Below, in pieces: positions 49,399-57,595 of a DNA stretch of 60,031 nucleotides. Numbering within the stretch: position 1 is the first letter of the stretch; each line of letters starts with the position of its first letter. Position numbers and translations under genes: made by a program. The DNA lies in assembly GCA_023382535.1 (NCBI GenBank), contig JAHDWA010000059.1, positions 1 through 60,031 of the forward strand, in the 5' to 3' direction. Below the pieces are notes generated by a model. The model was not told the origin of the DNA and ran no database searches. It was given only the letters and a program-made list of their open reading frames with translations. The DNA is from Anaerolineae bacterium (GTDB lineage: Bacteria > Chloroflexota > Anaerolineae > 4572-78 > J111).

Positions 49399-50394
49399 TC
49401 ATTTTTTATAACTTACAAAATCTTCCAACTCTGGCGCGTCTCCAAACGCTTCCCGAAAACGCTGGGCAAACTGTTTGCGGGTATAGCTGTGGCGCTGTGT
49501 GCCATGCTGTTCCAATACATAAGTAGCGGCGACAGACCCCAAGCGCCCGCACACCTCCCAGGGATAGCCACGCATCAAGCCGGTGATCAAGCCAGCCCGA
49601 AAAGCATCACCGACACCGGTCGGCTCGGCCAGGCGGCCTGGCCTGGCCGGTGGGATGTGAATTTCTCTAAACGAGAGGCTGTTGCCATGCCCCACCTCGG
49701 TGGTGCGGATCAGCGACCCTTTCTCACCCCGGGTGATGACCACTGTTTCCACCATTCTTTGAATATCGGCATTGCTCAAACCGGTTTGCTTCTTGATCAT
49801 CTCGAATTCGTAATCATTGACGATCAAGATTTTGGCCCTTTCGATACCCTTCACTAATTCAGCCGGGCTGAGCCGGGGAATTTGTTGGCTGGGGTCATAA
49901 ATGTAGGGAATACCCAGTTCATGGCACTCCTGAACGTATTTGACCATCGCTGCCGGGTCGTTGGGGGAGATAACAGCGATTTTAATAGATTTGTAATTCT
50001 GAGCGGCGAAGCTGATTTGGCCGGCTTTGGCCATCGCTCCGGTATAGAAGCTGGCAATTTGATTGTTCGACCGGTCGGTGCTGACAAAAAAGGAGGCAGT
50101 GAACTCGGTGGACAGTTGCAGCACACCGCTAATATCAACCCCCCGTTCGCGCAGGGCCGCGATATACTCCGGGGCATCCTCGCCCACCGTCGCCATGAGC
50201 AATACCGGCTGATTGAGCAGAGCCAGGTTGTAGGCAATGTTGCCCGCCGTGCCCCCGCGCTCCCGGCGCATGGAGTCAACCAGAAAGCTAACCGACAAAA
50301 TCTGGATTTGATCCGGCAGAATATGGTCGGCAAATTTGCCGGGGAAGGACATAATGTAGTCGAAGGCCATGGAGCCAGTGACGGCGACAGTCAC
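49399..50394 (-). CDS. PfkB-family kinase, adenosine-kinase-like
   Basis: 331 residues. VTGSMAFDYIMSFPGKFADH and GGTAGNIAYNLALLNQ form the substrate side; PTGVGDAFRAGLITGLMRG is the catalytic signature with the GVGD variant seen in bacterial adenosine-kinase-like proteins. Position ahead of ahcY and metK suggests it phosphorylates adenosine released by AhcY, pulling the reaction forward. That substrate is inferred from context. Preceded by a leader with an intrinsic terminator. Confidence 0.85.
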   Translation of the reverse strand: MTVAVTGSMAFDYIMSFPGKFADHILPDQIQILSVSFLVDSMRRERGGTAGNIAYNLALLNQPVLLMATVGEDAPEYIAALRERGVDISGVLQLSTEFTASFFVSTDRSNNQIASFYTGAMAKAGQISFAAQNYKSIKIAVISPNDPAAMVKYVQECHELGIPYIYDPSQQIPRLSPAELVKGIERAKILIVNDYEFEMIKKQTGLSNADIQRMVETVVITRGEKGSLIRTTEVGHGNSLSFREIHIPPARPGRLAEPTGVGDAFRAGLITGLMRGYPWEVCGRLGSVAATYVLEQHGTQRHSYTRKQFAQRFREAFGDAPELEDFVSYKK

Positions 50395-50420
50395 GAGTTA
50401 CCTTTCTACCCGCTTTGGGC

Positions 50421-50449
50421 AAAAAAAATCTCCGCAAGAATTGGCGGAG
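50421..50449 (-). terminator. Intrinsic terminator in the leader of the methionine-cycle operon
   Basis: Minus-strand CTCCGCCAA-TTC-TTGCGGAG (eight pairs with one bulged C) followed by ATTTTTTTT. It lies 27 bases before the start codon at 50394 and downstream of a promoter, so it would stop transcription before the genes unless disrupted. Confidence 0.85.
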
Positions 50450-50558
50450 TTCAAGGCCAGGTAGACAATAAACGGCCTGTGCCCGCAAGCATCTAGACAG
50501 AAGACCGTAGACGGGGAAAAAGCTCTGTCTACCTTTGTAAAGGCAGCAACTACACGCA
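50450..50558 (-). promoter_or_regulatory. Candidate attenuator or riboswitch-like leader
   Basis: Between promoter and terminator. The segment at 50531-50524 (tagacaga) can pair with tctgtcta at 50501-50494, or, shifted two bases (50533-50526, ggtagaca), with tgtctacc at 50467-50460. CTTGCGG at 50489-50483 duplicates the 3' arm of the terminator and could capture its 5' arm. I recognise no known SAM or SAH riboswitch consensus. The gtcta words may alternatively mark another palindromic repeat. Confidence 0.5.
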
Positions 50559-50564
50559 AGCGCG

Positions 50565-50593
50565 ATGTTATCACAGCCGGAGAGGTTTGTCAA
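50565..50593 (-). promoter_or_regulatory. Promoter of the methionine-cycle operon
   Basis: Minus-strand TTGACA (50593-50588), 17-base spacer, TAACAT (50570-50565). Start near 50558, about 160 bases before the first start codon. Confidence 0.75.
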
Positions 50594-50689
50594 ACACCTA
50601 CGCTAAAAATACTCCGGCAGCACTTCTCCTCTTTTTTGTCGCTTGCTCTTACCTCTAATCTGGGCTACAATTCTTAAACGAGTCAGTCA

Positions 50690-52510
50690 ATGAGCCAATC
50701 ATTACCGCTGGATTCAACCCAACCAAAAACCATTTCCGCCAATAAGTCAGAACTGACCAAAGGCCTGGTTCGTCTTATCGGGATAGGATTGGTTACTCAA
50801 GTCATTTATGTCGTCTATATCATTGCCTTTCCCCTAATTTCCAACACCTTAAAAGGTGGCCCCGCTGGTGATCTCGAAATTCTGATGCGAGGCTACCGCT
50901 GGTTTGCCCCTATTTATACTATTGGTATTTTTCTATTATATTACCTCTTCTGGCTGGCTATTCAAACCGTGTTGCGTGTCAGTAGTCAGTTATCAGTTAC
51001 CAGTAGTCAGAAATTAGAAGATGAAGGACACGCACCACGCACCAGTGCGCAGCCTCCCCTTGGGAGGCACCACGCATCCCGTCTCACCCCTCAAACTTTC
51101 AAACTCCTTATTCTCGCCTTTGGCCTGCTTTTTGGCTTCACCTTGATCTGGCTTTACCCCATTACCGCCAATGATCTCTTTCGCTACGTTTTGCGCGGAC
51201 GTGTATGGGCGGTTTATGGCGAAAGCCCGATGCTCTCACCGCCCAACGACTTCCCCAACGATCCTTACATCGCTTTTGCCGGCGAATTTGGCGAGTGGGT
51301 CTCTGGCTACGGACCGCTGTGGGAAATTATCGTTCAGATACCGCTGCGTCTCTTAGGGTCCACCGATATGGTTCCGGGCAGCGTGAGTCTTAAGTTGGTG
51401 GTGCTGCTGGCCTATCTTGTCTGCGCCATCCTTATTGGCTGGTTTGCCGTTCCACTCGTCAATGCCCGTCCGACCGCTGCACTTGGCTCCGCTTCAACCT
51501 TAGACCCAACCGCCGCTTCCCTGGTCGCCCTGACCTTCTTTGCCTGGAATCCCCTCATTCTTATCCAAGGACCCGGCAACGGCCATAACGATATGGTTTT
51601 TATGGCCCTGATGGTACTGGGCATCATCCTGTGGCAGCGTAAGCTGTGGTGGGCGGCGACGCTGGCTTTAGTTCTGGCAACCCTGGCCAAAATTACCGGG
51701 CTGTTGTTATTACCGTTATTTGCTATCGTCCTGTTTAAAAGCGAGCCTACCTGGGGACGACGTTTACCTAAACTACTCGGCGCGGCGCTTATTGTTTTGG
51801 TGACAACCTATATCGTCTACCGGGCGCTTGGCCCGCTGGCCCCCGTCTTTCAGGATGCCTGGCAGGTCCTCACAACCCGCTTGAGCATCGTTTTGAATGC
51901 GTCGCCCACGTTGAAAGCCTGGTGGGTGGCCTCGTCTGCCTGGCTTGGTTTTGCCCCCCTCAATTCAGATACCCCGCCTGGCCTGGGTTCGATGCTGACC
52001 GCCCGGCGCGGCTTTGCCATCGCCTCTGCCCTGCGCATGGTCCTGCGCGAGATTCTGCCCCGCGACGTCAGTGAACCCATCGCCCGCAACACGGCCAGTT
52101 ATATTTTTGTTATTTTCTACATCTGGCTGATGGTGCAGCTCTGGCGTAACAAGCTGACGTTGATCACCGCCGGTTTCCTGGCCTATTTCAGCCAATTGAT
52201 GCTCGGCGCGACCTTCCGCATCTGGTATCCCATGTGGCTCATTCCCCTGGCAGCGCTGCACCTCACCCCTGTTACCTTCTGGCCGACTTTCCTCTTCAGC
52301 CTGACCTCTGAATTGTCCATTATCAACTATTTTGTCGTTTGGCGCTGGTGGCTCAATAATTGGACCTGGGGCAAAACCGGCCCTCTCAGTAAATACTGGA
52401 ATTACTGGACGATCATGCACCTGCTCACGATACCCTGGCTGTTTGGCATCCCACTATTTGGGCCAATCCTGATGCGCTGGCGGCAAAGAAAAGTGGCTCA
52501 AAACACCTAA
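50690..52510 (+). CDS. Polytopic GT-C glycosyltransferase, polyprenol-phosphomannose-type
   Basis: 606 residues with about 12 membrane helices. After two helices, LYPITANDLFRYVLRGRVW with downstream YGESPMLSPPNDFPNDPY forms the first external loop with the Asp expected of GT87/MptA-like mannosyltransferases. These use polyprenyl-phosphate mannose outside the membrane. Residues about 97-137 are an in-frame, repeat-derived insertion (SSQLSVTSSQ...) in the loop between helices 2 and 3. The start ATG lacks a clear ribosome binding site. Function is inferred from fold. Confidence 0.75.
   Translation: MSQSLPLDSTQPKTISANKSELTKGLVRLIGIGLVTQVIYVVYIIAFPLISNTLKGGPAGDLEILMRGYRWFAPIYTIGIFLLYYLFWLAIQTVLRVSSQLSVTSSQKLEDEGHAPRTSAQPPLGRHHASRLTPQTFKLLILAFGLLFGFTLIWLYPITANDLFRYVLRGRVWAVYGESPMLSPPNDFPNDPYIAFAGEFGEWVSGYGPLWEIIVQIPLRLLGSTDMVPGSVSLKLVVLLAYLVCAILIGWFAVPLVNARPTAALGSASTLDPTAASLVALTFFAWNPLILIQGPGNGHNDMVFMALMVLGIILWQRKLWWAATLALVLATLAKITGLLLLPLFAIVLFKSEPTWGRRLPKLLGAALIVLVTTYIVYRALGPLAPVFQDAWQVLTTRLSIVLNASPTLKAWWVASSAWLGFAPLNSDTPPGLGSMLTARRGFAIASALRMVLREILPRDVSEPIARNTASYIFVIFYIWLMVQLWRNKLTLITAGFLAYFSQLMLGATFRIWYPMWLIPLAALHLTPVTFWPTFLFSLTSELSIINYFVVWRWWLNNWTWGKTGPLSKYWNYWTIMHLLTIPWLFGIPLFGPILMRWRQRKVAQNT
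50978..51010. repeat. In-frame tandem words in the mannosyltransferase gene
   Basis: Repeats of cagtagtcag and cagtta-type words (50978-51010) followed to about 51100 by low-complexity sequence including ctccccttgggagg. Read as VSSQLSVTSSQ. Not present in the family core. Confidence 0.65.
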
Positions 52511-52519
52511 AAAGGGGGG

Positions 52520-52548
52520 TTGACACACCCTCTAATCTGTGATATGAT
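52520..52548 (+). promoter_or_regulatory. Strong promoter of the small membrane protein gene
   Basis: TTGACA (52520-52525), 17-base spacer, TATGAT (52543-52548). Start near 52555. Confidence 0.8.
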
Positions 52549-52576
52549 GCTGTCAATCTTTGATAGGGTTAAGTTA

Positions 52577-52759
52577 ATGCCAAAACGTTATCGCCACCTC
52601 ATCAAAAATCAATCCCAAGTTAAAGTTATGGCTCAGGCCCATAATACTTCTAAAGACCGTGTTTGGTTTGTAACGCTCGCTGCTGCTTTTGCGGGCGTTT
52701 TTTATTTTTTTGGCTATTACTTTTGGGGCGATCTGTGGCGCGTGCTGGCCGGAGGCTGA
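52577..52759 (+). CDS. Small single-span membrane protein
   Basis: 60 residues from ATG at 52577 with AGGG eight bases upstream; the earlier in-frame ATG at 52520 lies within the promoter and is rejected. A basic N-terminus (MPKRYRHLIKNQ) precedes a membrane helix (TLAAAFAGVFYFFGYYFW) and GDLWRVLAGG. Function unknown. It has its own promoter and terminator, so it is a real monocistronic gene. Confidence 0.7.
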   Translation: MPKRYRHLIKNQSQVKVMAQAHNTSKDRVWFVTLAAAFAGVFYFFGYYFWGDLWRVLAGG

Positions 52760-52784
52760 TGTAACGTAATTTTGCGGAACTGAC

Positions 52785-52823
52785 AGGGCGCGACCACTTT
52801 ACCGGTCGCGCCCTTTTTGTTTT
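52785..52823 (+). terminator. Intrinsic terminator after the small membrane protein gene
   Basis: Perfect 11-base stem agggcgcgacc/ggtcgcgccct with an 8-base loop, followed by tttttgttt. Confidence 0.92.
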
Positions 52824-52834
52824 GGACGACTTCC

Positions 52835-52904
52835 GACCGCCGTACCCCCTCCCTGCCCTCCCCCTTTGAGGGGGAGGGTTTAGGGTGGGGGGCGGCCGGC
52901 GGTC
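52835..52904. repeat. GC-rich palindrome with G-quadruplex potential before aroF
   Basis: gaccgccg (52835-52842) pairs with cggcggtc (52897-52904); inside, a C-run block (52845-52865) faces a G-run block (52869-52892). The plus strand at 52870-52892 has four G runs (5,3,3,6) separated by 1, 4 and 1 bases. Confidence 0.75.
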
Positions 52905-52945
52905 AATTTAAAATCCAACTATCTAAAATATTCTGAGGAGGAGCT

Positions 52946-53959
52946 ATGATTATCATCATGAAAGCCAATGCCAGCGACGGCGACATCGAGGCGGTGCTGA
53001 CCCGCCTGGAAAGCGGAGGGTGGCGAACCCACGTCTCCAAAGGCGAAGAACGGACTATTATTGGGATTATCGGCGATGAGCGCCGGCTGGACCAGGGCGC
53101 CATGAGCCGCATGGACGGCGTAGACCGGGTGGTGCCGGTATTGCGCCCGTTCAAACTGGCCAGCCGCGACTTCCAGCCCGATGACTCGAAGATTTCGATC
53201 AACGGCCATGTTTTTGGTGGCAACAAAATCGTGGTCATGGCCGGCCCCTGCTCGGTGGAAAGCCTGGAGCAAATGCGTGAAACGGCTATTGCCGTCAGAG
53301 AGGCCGGGGCGCAAATGCTGCGCGGAGGCGCTTTCAAACCGCGCACCTCACCCTACAGCTTCCAGGGTATGGGCGAAGCGGGCCTTAAAATTATGGCTCA
53401 GGTCCGTGAGGAAACGGGCCTGCATATCGTCACCGAGGTCATGTCGCCCGACCAGGTCGAGCTGGTCAGTAAATACGCCGACATGCTGCAAATCGGCACG
53501 CGTAACATGCAGAATTACGCCCTGTTGAACGCTGTAGGCCAAACCAACATGCCGGTTTTGCTAAAACGTGGTATGATGAGTACCATCGAAGAGCTGCTGA
53601 TGAGCGCTGAATACATCATGTCTAACGGCAACCACAGAGTTGTCTTATGCGAGCGCGGCATCCGCACGTTTGAAAAGTACACCCGCAACACCCTCGATAT
53701 CAACGCCGTACCCGTTCTCAAAGAATTGACGCATCTGCCCGTGGTTGTTGACCCCAGCCACGCGACCGGCAAATGGACCTTGGTCAAAGCAGCCAGCAAA
53801 GCGGCTGTTGCCGCCGGAGCCGATGGGCTGATCATCGAAGTTCACCCCAACCCGGCCGAGGCCAGCAGCGACGGCGAACAATCGCTCAAACCGCAGCGTT
53901 TTGCCGAGTTGATGGTAGAGGTGGCCAAGGTGGCGGCGGCAGTCGGAAGGAGTGTTTAA
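52946..53959 (+). CDS. aroF: 3-deoxy-7-phosphoheptulonate synthase (DAHP synthase, type I beta)
   Basis: 337 residues. An N-terminal ferredoxin-like regulatory domain (1-70, [20 protein letters not shown]) precedes the barrel with [57 protein letters not shown] and [11 protein letters not shown]. It condenses PEP and erythrose-4-phosphate, the first step of aromatic synthesis; the N-terminal domain binds aromatic amino acids in relatives. GAGGAG precedes the ATG. First gene of the aro cluster. Confidence 0.96.
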   Translation: MIIIMKANASDGDIEAVLTRLESGGWRTHVSKGEERTIIGIIGDERRLDQGAMSRMDGVDRVVPVLRPFKLASRDFQPDDSKISINGHVFGGNKIVVMAGPCSVESLEQMRETAIAVREAGAQMLRGGAFKPRTSPYSFQGMGEAGLKIMAQVREETGLHIVTEVMSPDQVELVSKYADMLQIGTRNMQNYALLNAVGQTNMPVLLKRGMMSTIEELLMSAEYIMSNGNHRVVLCERGIRTFEKYTRNTLDINAVPVLKELTHLPVVVDPSHATGKWTLVKAASKAAVAAGADGLIIEVHPNPAEASSDGEQSLKPQRFAELMVEVAKVAAAVGRSV

Positions 53960-54014
53960 AAGGATGAAGGATGAAGGCGGAAGGATGAAAATTTTTTCCG
54001 ACCTTCATCCTTTT
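53958..54014. repeat. Palindromic repeat upstream of the four-helix-bundle gene
   Basis: aaaaggatgaagg (53958-53970) and ccttcatcctttt (54002-54014) are exact reverse complements. The left side contains the same 23-base stretch as at 15475-15497. It begins inside the aroF stop codon and ends in five T, so it may also terminate aroF. Confidence 0.85.
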
Positions 54015-54027
54015 TGAATGAACAGTA

Positions 54028-54423
54028 ATGAATGAAGACAGGCCGCAAGATTTACAGATACGAACCAAGTCATTTGCCCTGCGAATTATTCGCCTGTACG
54101 CCGCTTTGCCGAAGACAACTGAAGCCCAAGTTATAGGCAAGCAGTTGTTGCGTTCCGGCACATCAGTGGGAGCACATTACCGCGAAGCGCAGCGAGCTAA
54201 ATCAGATGCGGACTTCATTAACAAAATGGAGGGTGGCTTACAGGAATTAGAGGAAACAGGCTACTGGCTGGAACTACTGGCAGAGTCAGGAATTGTAGCC
54301 GAAGAACGCCTCAAGCCTCTCCTTAACGAAGTTGAGGAATTAATTTCCATCTTTGTAACAATTATTAAAAAGGTCAAAAACAAGAAAGACAAAGACGGAA
54401 GAATGAAACATGACAGAAGATGA
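54028..54423 (+). CDS. Four-helix-bundle protein (23S rRNA intervening-sequence protein / IVP-S23 family)
   Basis: 131 residues, all alpha. RTKSFALRIIRLYAALPKTTEAQ, QLLRSGTSVGAHYREAQRAKS, DFINKMEGGLQELEETGYWLELL and the charged final helix match the IVP/S23 family, related in fold to the Avd accessory proteins of diversity-generating retroelements. Function in cells is unclear. Here it stands outside 23S rRNA, between aroF and tyrA, bracketed by two copies of the ggatgaagg palindrome. Its last codons (KDGRMKHDRR) lie in the left arm of the second palindrome and overlap the tyrA start. No clear ribosome binding site. Confidence 0.88.
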   Translation: MNEDRPQDLQIRTKSFALRIIRLYAALPKTTEAQVIGKQLLRSGTSVGAHYREAQRAKSDADFINKMEGGLQELEETGYWLELLAESGIVAEERLKPLLNEVEELISIFVTIIKKVKNKKDKDGRMKHDRR

Positions 54424-54456
54424 CTTTCATCCTTCATCCTTCATCCTTCCGCCTTT
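54391..54456. repeat. Palindromic repeat across the four-helix-bundle stop and tyrA start
   Basis: aaagacggaagaatgaaa (54391-54408) pairs with two mismatches against the right arm at 54425-54456, which holds three tandem tcatcct words and ends ttccgccttt. The arm is the reverse complement of the word found at 53969 and 15475. Confidence 0.8.
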
Positions 54457-55315
54457 AAAAGAGGCGCAAGTAGCCATTGTCGGATTGGGCTTGATGGGCG
54501 GCTCGCTGGGTCTGGCCTTGAAGCAGCGGCAGTTGTGCCGCCAGGTAGTGGGCTTAGTGCGGCGCAACGAGGCCGCCCGTGAAGCCGAAGCAGTCGGCGT
54601 CGCCGACTTCGCCACAACTGATCCGGCCCAGGCTCTGCCGGACGCCGATTTGATCGTATTCTCCACGCCGGTGCGGACGATTATCCGGCAGCTTGGAGAG
54701 TGGACTTCACTTTATAAACCCGGCGCTATCATCACCGATATGGGCAGCACCAAACAGGCCGTTGTGCAGGCCATGGCTGAGCTGCCGCCAGGGGTTCATC
54801 CCGTCGGCTCCCATCCTATGTGCGGCAAAGAGCAGGCCGGGCTGGAGGCGGCGGAAGCGACCTTGTACCAAGGAGCGCCGTGGATTGTCACCCCGCTGGA
54901 ACGCACTCCGCCCGGCGCTACCGACCTAATCTTCGATCTGGCTGAGGCCGTAGGGGCCAAACCGCGCTTGCTGGCTGCTGACCGCCACGATAAACTGGTT
55001 GCTGCCATTAGCCACCTTCCCCATGCGCTGGCAACGGCGCTGGTATTGGCGGCCCAACAGGTAGCCGAGGATGATCCAGCCGTTTGGGAGGTGGCTGCCT
55101 CCGGTTTTAGAGATACCTCCCGTGTCGCCGCCTCGGACGTGACCATGATGCTGGATATTTTGCTGACCAACCGCGCCGCCGTCGGCCAGATGGTGGCTTT
55201 GGCCCAGGCGCAATTGGCCCAGTTGGTCGAGGCGCTCGCCAGTGAGAATGAACCAGCTTTACGAGAGTTACTGGAAAGGGCGTCGCAGCAGCGGAAGTCC
55301 ATGTATAATAAGTAG
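54410..55315 (+). CDS. tyrA: Prephenate dehydrogenase
   Basis: 301 residues. The NAD loop VAIVGLGLMGGSLGLAL begins near residue 20; DMGSTKQAV and HPVGSHPMCGKEQAGLEAA are TyrA motifs. It converts prephenate to 4-hydroxyphenylpyruvate for tyrosine. The first 17 residues (MTEDDFHPSSFILPPLK) are encoded by the palindromic repeat, and no alternative start lies between the repeat and the Rossmann domain. The start overlaps the upstream gene. Confidence 0.93.
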   Translation: MTEDDFHPSSFILPPLKEAQVAIVGLGLMGGSLGLALKQRQLCRQVVGLVRRNEAAREAEAVGVADFATTDPAQALPDADLIVFSTPVRTIIRQLGEWTSLYKPGAIITDMGSTKQAVVQAMAELPPGVHPVGSHPMCGKEQAGLEAAEATLYQGAPWIVTPLERTPPGATDLIFDLAEAVGAKPRLLAADRHDKLVAAISHLPHALATALVLAAQQVAEDDPAVWEVAASGFRDTSRVAASDVTMMLDILLTNRAAVGQMVALAQAQLAQLVEALASENEPALRELLERASQQRKSMYNK

Positions 55316-55317
55316 CT

Positions 55318-56610
55318 ATGGAAGATCAAATAGAAATACCCTGTATCAACTTCCCGATCAATGCCGACGTCGAAATTCCCGGCTCGAAGAGCATTACCAA
55401 TCGCGCCTTGATGGTCGCCGCTTTGGCGCAGGGAGTTTCCACCCTGGAAAATGCCCTCTTCAGCGACGACACCCATTGGTTTTCTACGTGCCTGGACCGC
55501 TTGGGCATCCCGGTCAGCAGCGAGCCGGACGCGGCCCGGTTTCAAGTGACCGGCCTGGGTGGGGAGACCCCTGCGTCTCAAGCCGATTTATTTGTGGGCA
55601 ACGCCGGCACAGCCGCCCGCTTTATCACGGCGCTGGTGGCGCTGGGTCGGGGACATTATCGGCTGGATGGCATTCCCCGCATGCGCGAACGGCCGATGGG
55701 TGAACTGCTGGCGGTGCTGCAAGCTGCCGGCGCGGAGGTGGAGTTTGAGGGGCAGCCGGGCTATATGCCCTACACCCTCCACAGTCACGGTTTCGGAGGC
55801 GGCCATATTCGCCTTAAGGCAAACCAGACCAGCCAGCAGGTATCGGCCTTGTTAATGATAGCGCCCTACGCTCAGGAAGACACTCTCATCGAGATTACGG
55901 GCGAGCTTGTCTCCCGTTCCTACATCGCCATCACCCGCCAGGTCATGGCCGATTTCGGCGTGCAGGTGACCGAGCCGGAGCCAAACCGTTTTCAGATCAA
56001 AACCGGGCAGCGTTACCAGCCGCGCCCCTACATCATAGAACCAGACGCCTCCAACGCTTCCTACTTTTTGGCCGCCGCAGCGGTGACAGGCGGGCGGGTG
56101 CGGGTCAACCACCTTTCGGCCCACTCTTGCCAGGGCGACGCCCAGTTTACCGAAGTGCTAGCCGGGATGGGCTGCCAGGTGAGAGCTACCAGCGACTATA
56201 TCGAGGTCATTGGACCGAGCCAGTTGCAGGGTCTTGAGGTTGACATGAACGATATGTCTGACCTGGTGCAGACCCTGGCCGCTATTGCCCCGTTTGCCAG
56301 CTCACCGGTGGTGATCCGCAACGTTGAGCATATCCGTTATAAAGAGACGGAGCGCATCAAAGCCGTGGTCACCGAATTGCAGCGTTTGGGGGCTACAGTG
56401 GAAGAGTTGGCCGATGGACTGAAGATTTATCCCAGTTCTCTGCATCCAGCCGCCGTTGAAACCTATGATGACCATCGCATGGCCATGGCCTTTGCCGTTA
56501 CCGGCCTGAAATCGCCGGGGGTCAGCCTCAAACAGCCTGACTGTACCCGCAAGACCTTCCCGGATTTCTTTGCGCGCTTTTTCCAAATGATAGAAGGGAG
56601 TAGGGAGTAG
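55318..56610 (+). CDS. aroA: 3-phosphoshikimate 1-carboxyvinyltransferase (EPSP synthase)
   Basis: 430 residues. PGSKSITNRALMVAALAQG, FVGNAGTAARFITALVAL, the GNAGTAxR loop, RMRERPMGELL and YDDHRMAMAFAV are diagnostic. It joins shikimate-3-phosphate and PEP. The GNAGTAARF loop carries Ala next to Thr as in wild-type enzymes. Starts two bases after tyrA; the last residues (EGSRE) lie in a palindromic repeat. Confidence 0.97.
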   Translation: MEDQIEIPCINFPINADVEIPGSKSITNRALMVAALAQGVSTLENALFSDDTHWFSTCLDRLGIPVSSEPDAARFQVTGLGGETPASQADLFVGNAGTAARFITALVALGRGHYRLDGIPRMRERPMGELLAVLQAAGAEVEFEGQPGYMPYTLHSHGFGGGHIRLKANQTSQQVSALLMIAPYAQEDTLIEITGELVSRSYIAITRQVMADFGVQVTEPEPNRFQIKTGQRYQPRPYIIEPDASNASYFLAAAAVTGGRVRVNHLSAHSCQGDAQFTEVLAGMGCQVRATSDYIEVIGPSQLQGLEVDMNDMSDLVQTLAAIAPFASSPVVIRNVEHIRYKETERIKAVVTELQRLGATVEELADGLKIYPSSLHPAAVETYDDHRMAMAFAVTGLKSPGVSLKQPDCTRKTFPDFFARFFQMIEGSRE

Positions 56611-56690
56611 GGGGTAGAATATTTTTTCTCGTTCCCAAGCTTAGTTTGGGAACGAGAAAACAGGAAAAAATCTACTTCCTATTCCTCTTA
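56598..56690. repeat. Nested palindrome between aroA and aroE
   Basis: Inner arms ttttctcgttcccaa (56624-56638) and ttgggaacgagaaaa (56646-56660) are exact complements. Outer arms of gggagtag-type words (56598-56617) and tctacttcctattcctc pair imperfectly. Confidence 0.8.
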
Positions 56691-56694
56691 AGTT

Positions 56695-57591
56695 ATGCCT
56701 AAAACACCATCCATCACCGGAAAGACTTCCCTGGTTGGCTTGATTGGCTGGCCGGTAGCCCACAGCCTCAGCCCGAGCATGCACAATGCTGCTTTTGCCG
56801 AACTGGGCCTGGATTGGGCTTACGTGCCGCTGCCGGTACGCCCAGACGACGTGGAGCAGGCACTCAAAGGGTTAGCCGCGCTGAGTTTTGTCGGGGTTAA
56901 TGTAACAGTGCCCCACAAACAGGCCGTGATGCGCTACATGGACGAACTGAGTGACTCTGCCCGTATTACCGGTGCAGTTAACACCATTCACTATCAGAAT
57001 GGTAAATTCAGCGGCTACAATACCGATGCCATTGGCTTTCTCAATTCCTTAAAAGAGGCTAATTGCGACCCGCAGGGGATGCGGGTGGCTGTGCTGGGCG
57101 CTGGCGGCGCGGCGCGGGCTGTGGTTTTTGCCCTGGCCCGCGCCGGCGCCGACTCAATTATTGTTTTGAACCGCACCGCCGAACGTGGCGCTTTTTTGGT
57201 AGGCGACCTGGCTGCCGCCTTTCCCAACAGTTCGCTTACCTTCGAGGCCCTCACCCCTGAGTCCCTGGCCGTGCTCGACAGCACGGTAGACCTGGTGATC
57301 AACTCCACCTCCGTCGGCATGTATCCCCACGTTGAAGCCTCTCCCTGGCCGGCCGATGTGCCCATGCCCGCCAACATTATTTTTTGCGACCTGGTTTATA
57401 ACCCTCTGGAAACGATCTTTTTAGCCCGCGCCCGCGCCGCCGGGGCGACGACCATAGATGGCTTGGGAATGCTGGTCCATCAAGGAGCATACGCCTTTGA
57501 AAAATGGACGGGCCAATCCCCTCCCGTTGACGTGATGCGGCAGGCATGTTTGAGCAAATTGAAAAGCGGCGATAAACAAGTTACTGATTGA
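56695..57591 (+). CDS. aroE: Shikimate dehydrogenase
   Basis: 298 residues. LIGWPVAHSLSPSMHNAAF, NVTVPHKQAVM (catalytic Lys), GYNTDAIGFL (Asp) and the NADP loop VLGAGGAARAVVFALA with NRTAERG identify AroE. It reduces 3-dehydroshikimate to shikimate. Slightly long C-terminus. Confidence 0.96.
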   Translation: MPKTPSITGKTSLVGLIGWPVAHSLSPSMHNAAFAELGLDWAYVPLPVRPDDVEQALKGLAALSFVGVNVTVPHKQAVMRYMDELSDSARITGAVNTIHYQNGKFSGYNTDAIGFLNSLKEANCDPQGMRVAVLGAGGAARAVVFALARAGADSIIVLNRTAERGAFLVGDLAAAFPNSSLTFEALTPESLAVLDSTVDLVINSTSVGMYPHVEASPWPADVPMPANIIFCDLVYNPLETIFLARARAAGATTIDGLGMLVHQGAYAFEKWTGQSPPVDVMRQACLSKLKSGDKQVTD

Positions 57592-57595
57592 TACT

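Noticed and set aside
50395..50560. Known SAM-I, SAM-II or SAH riboswitch
   Set aside because: Conserved core sequences of those classes are not visible in the leader; kept only as an unclassified attenuator candidate.
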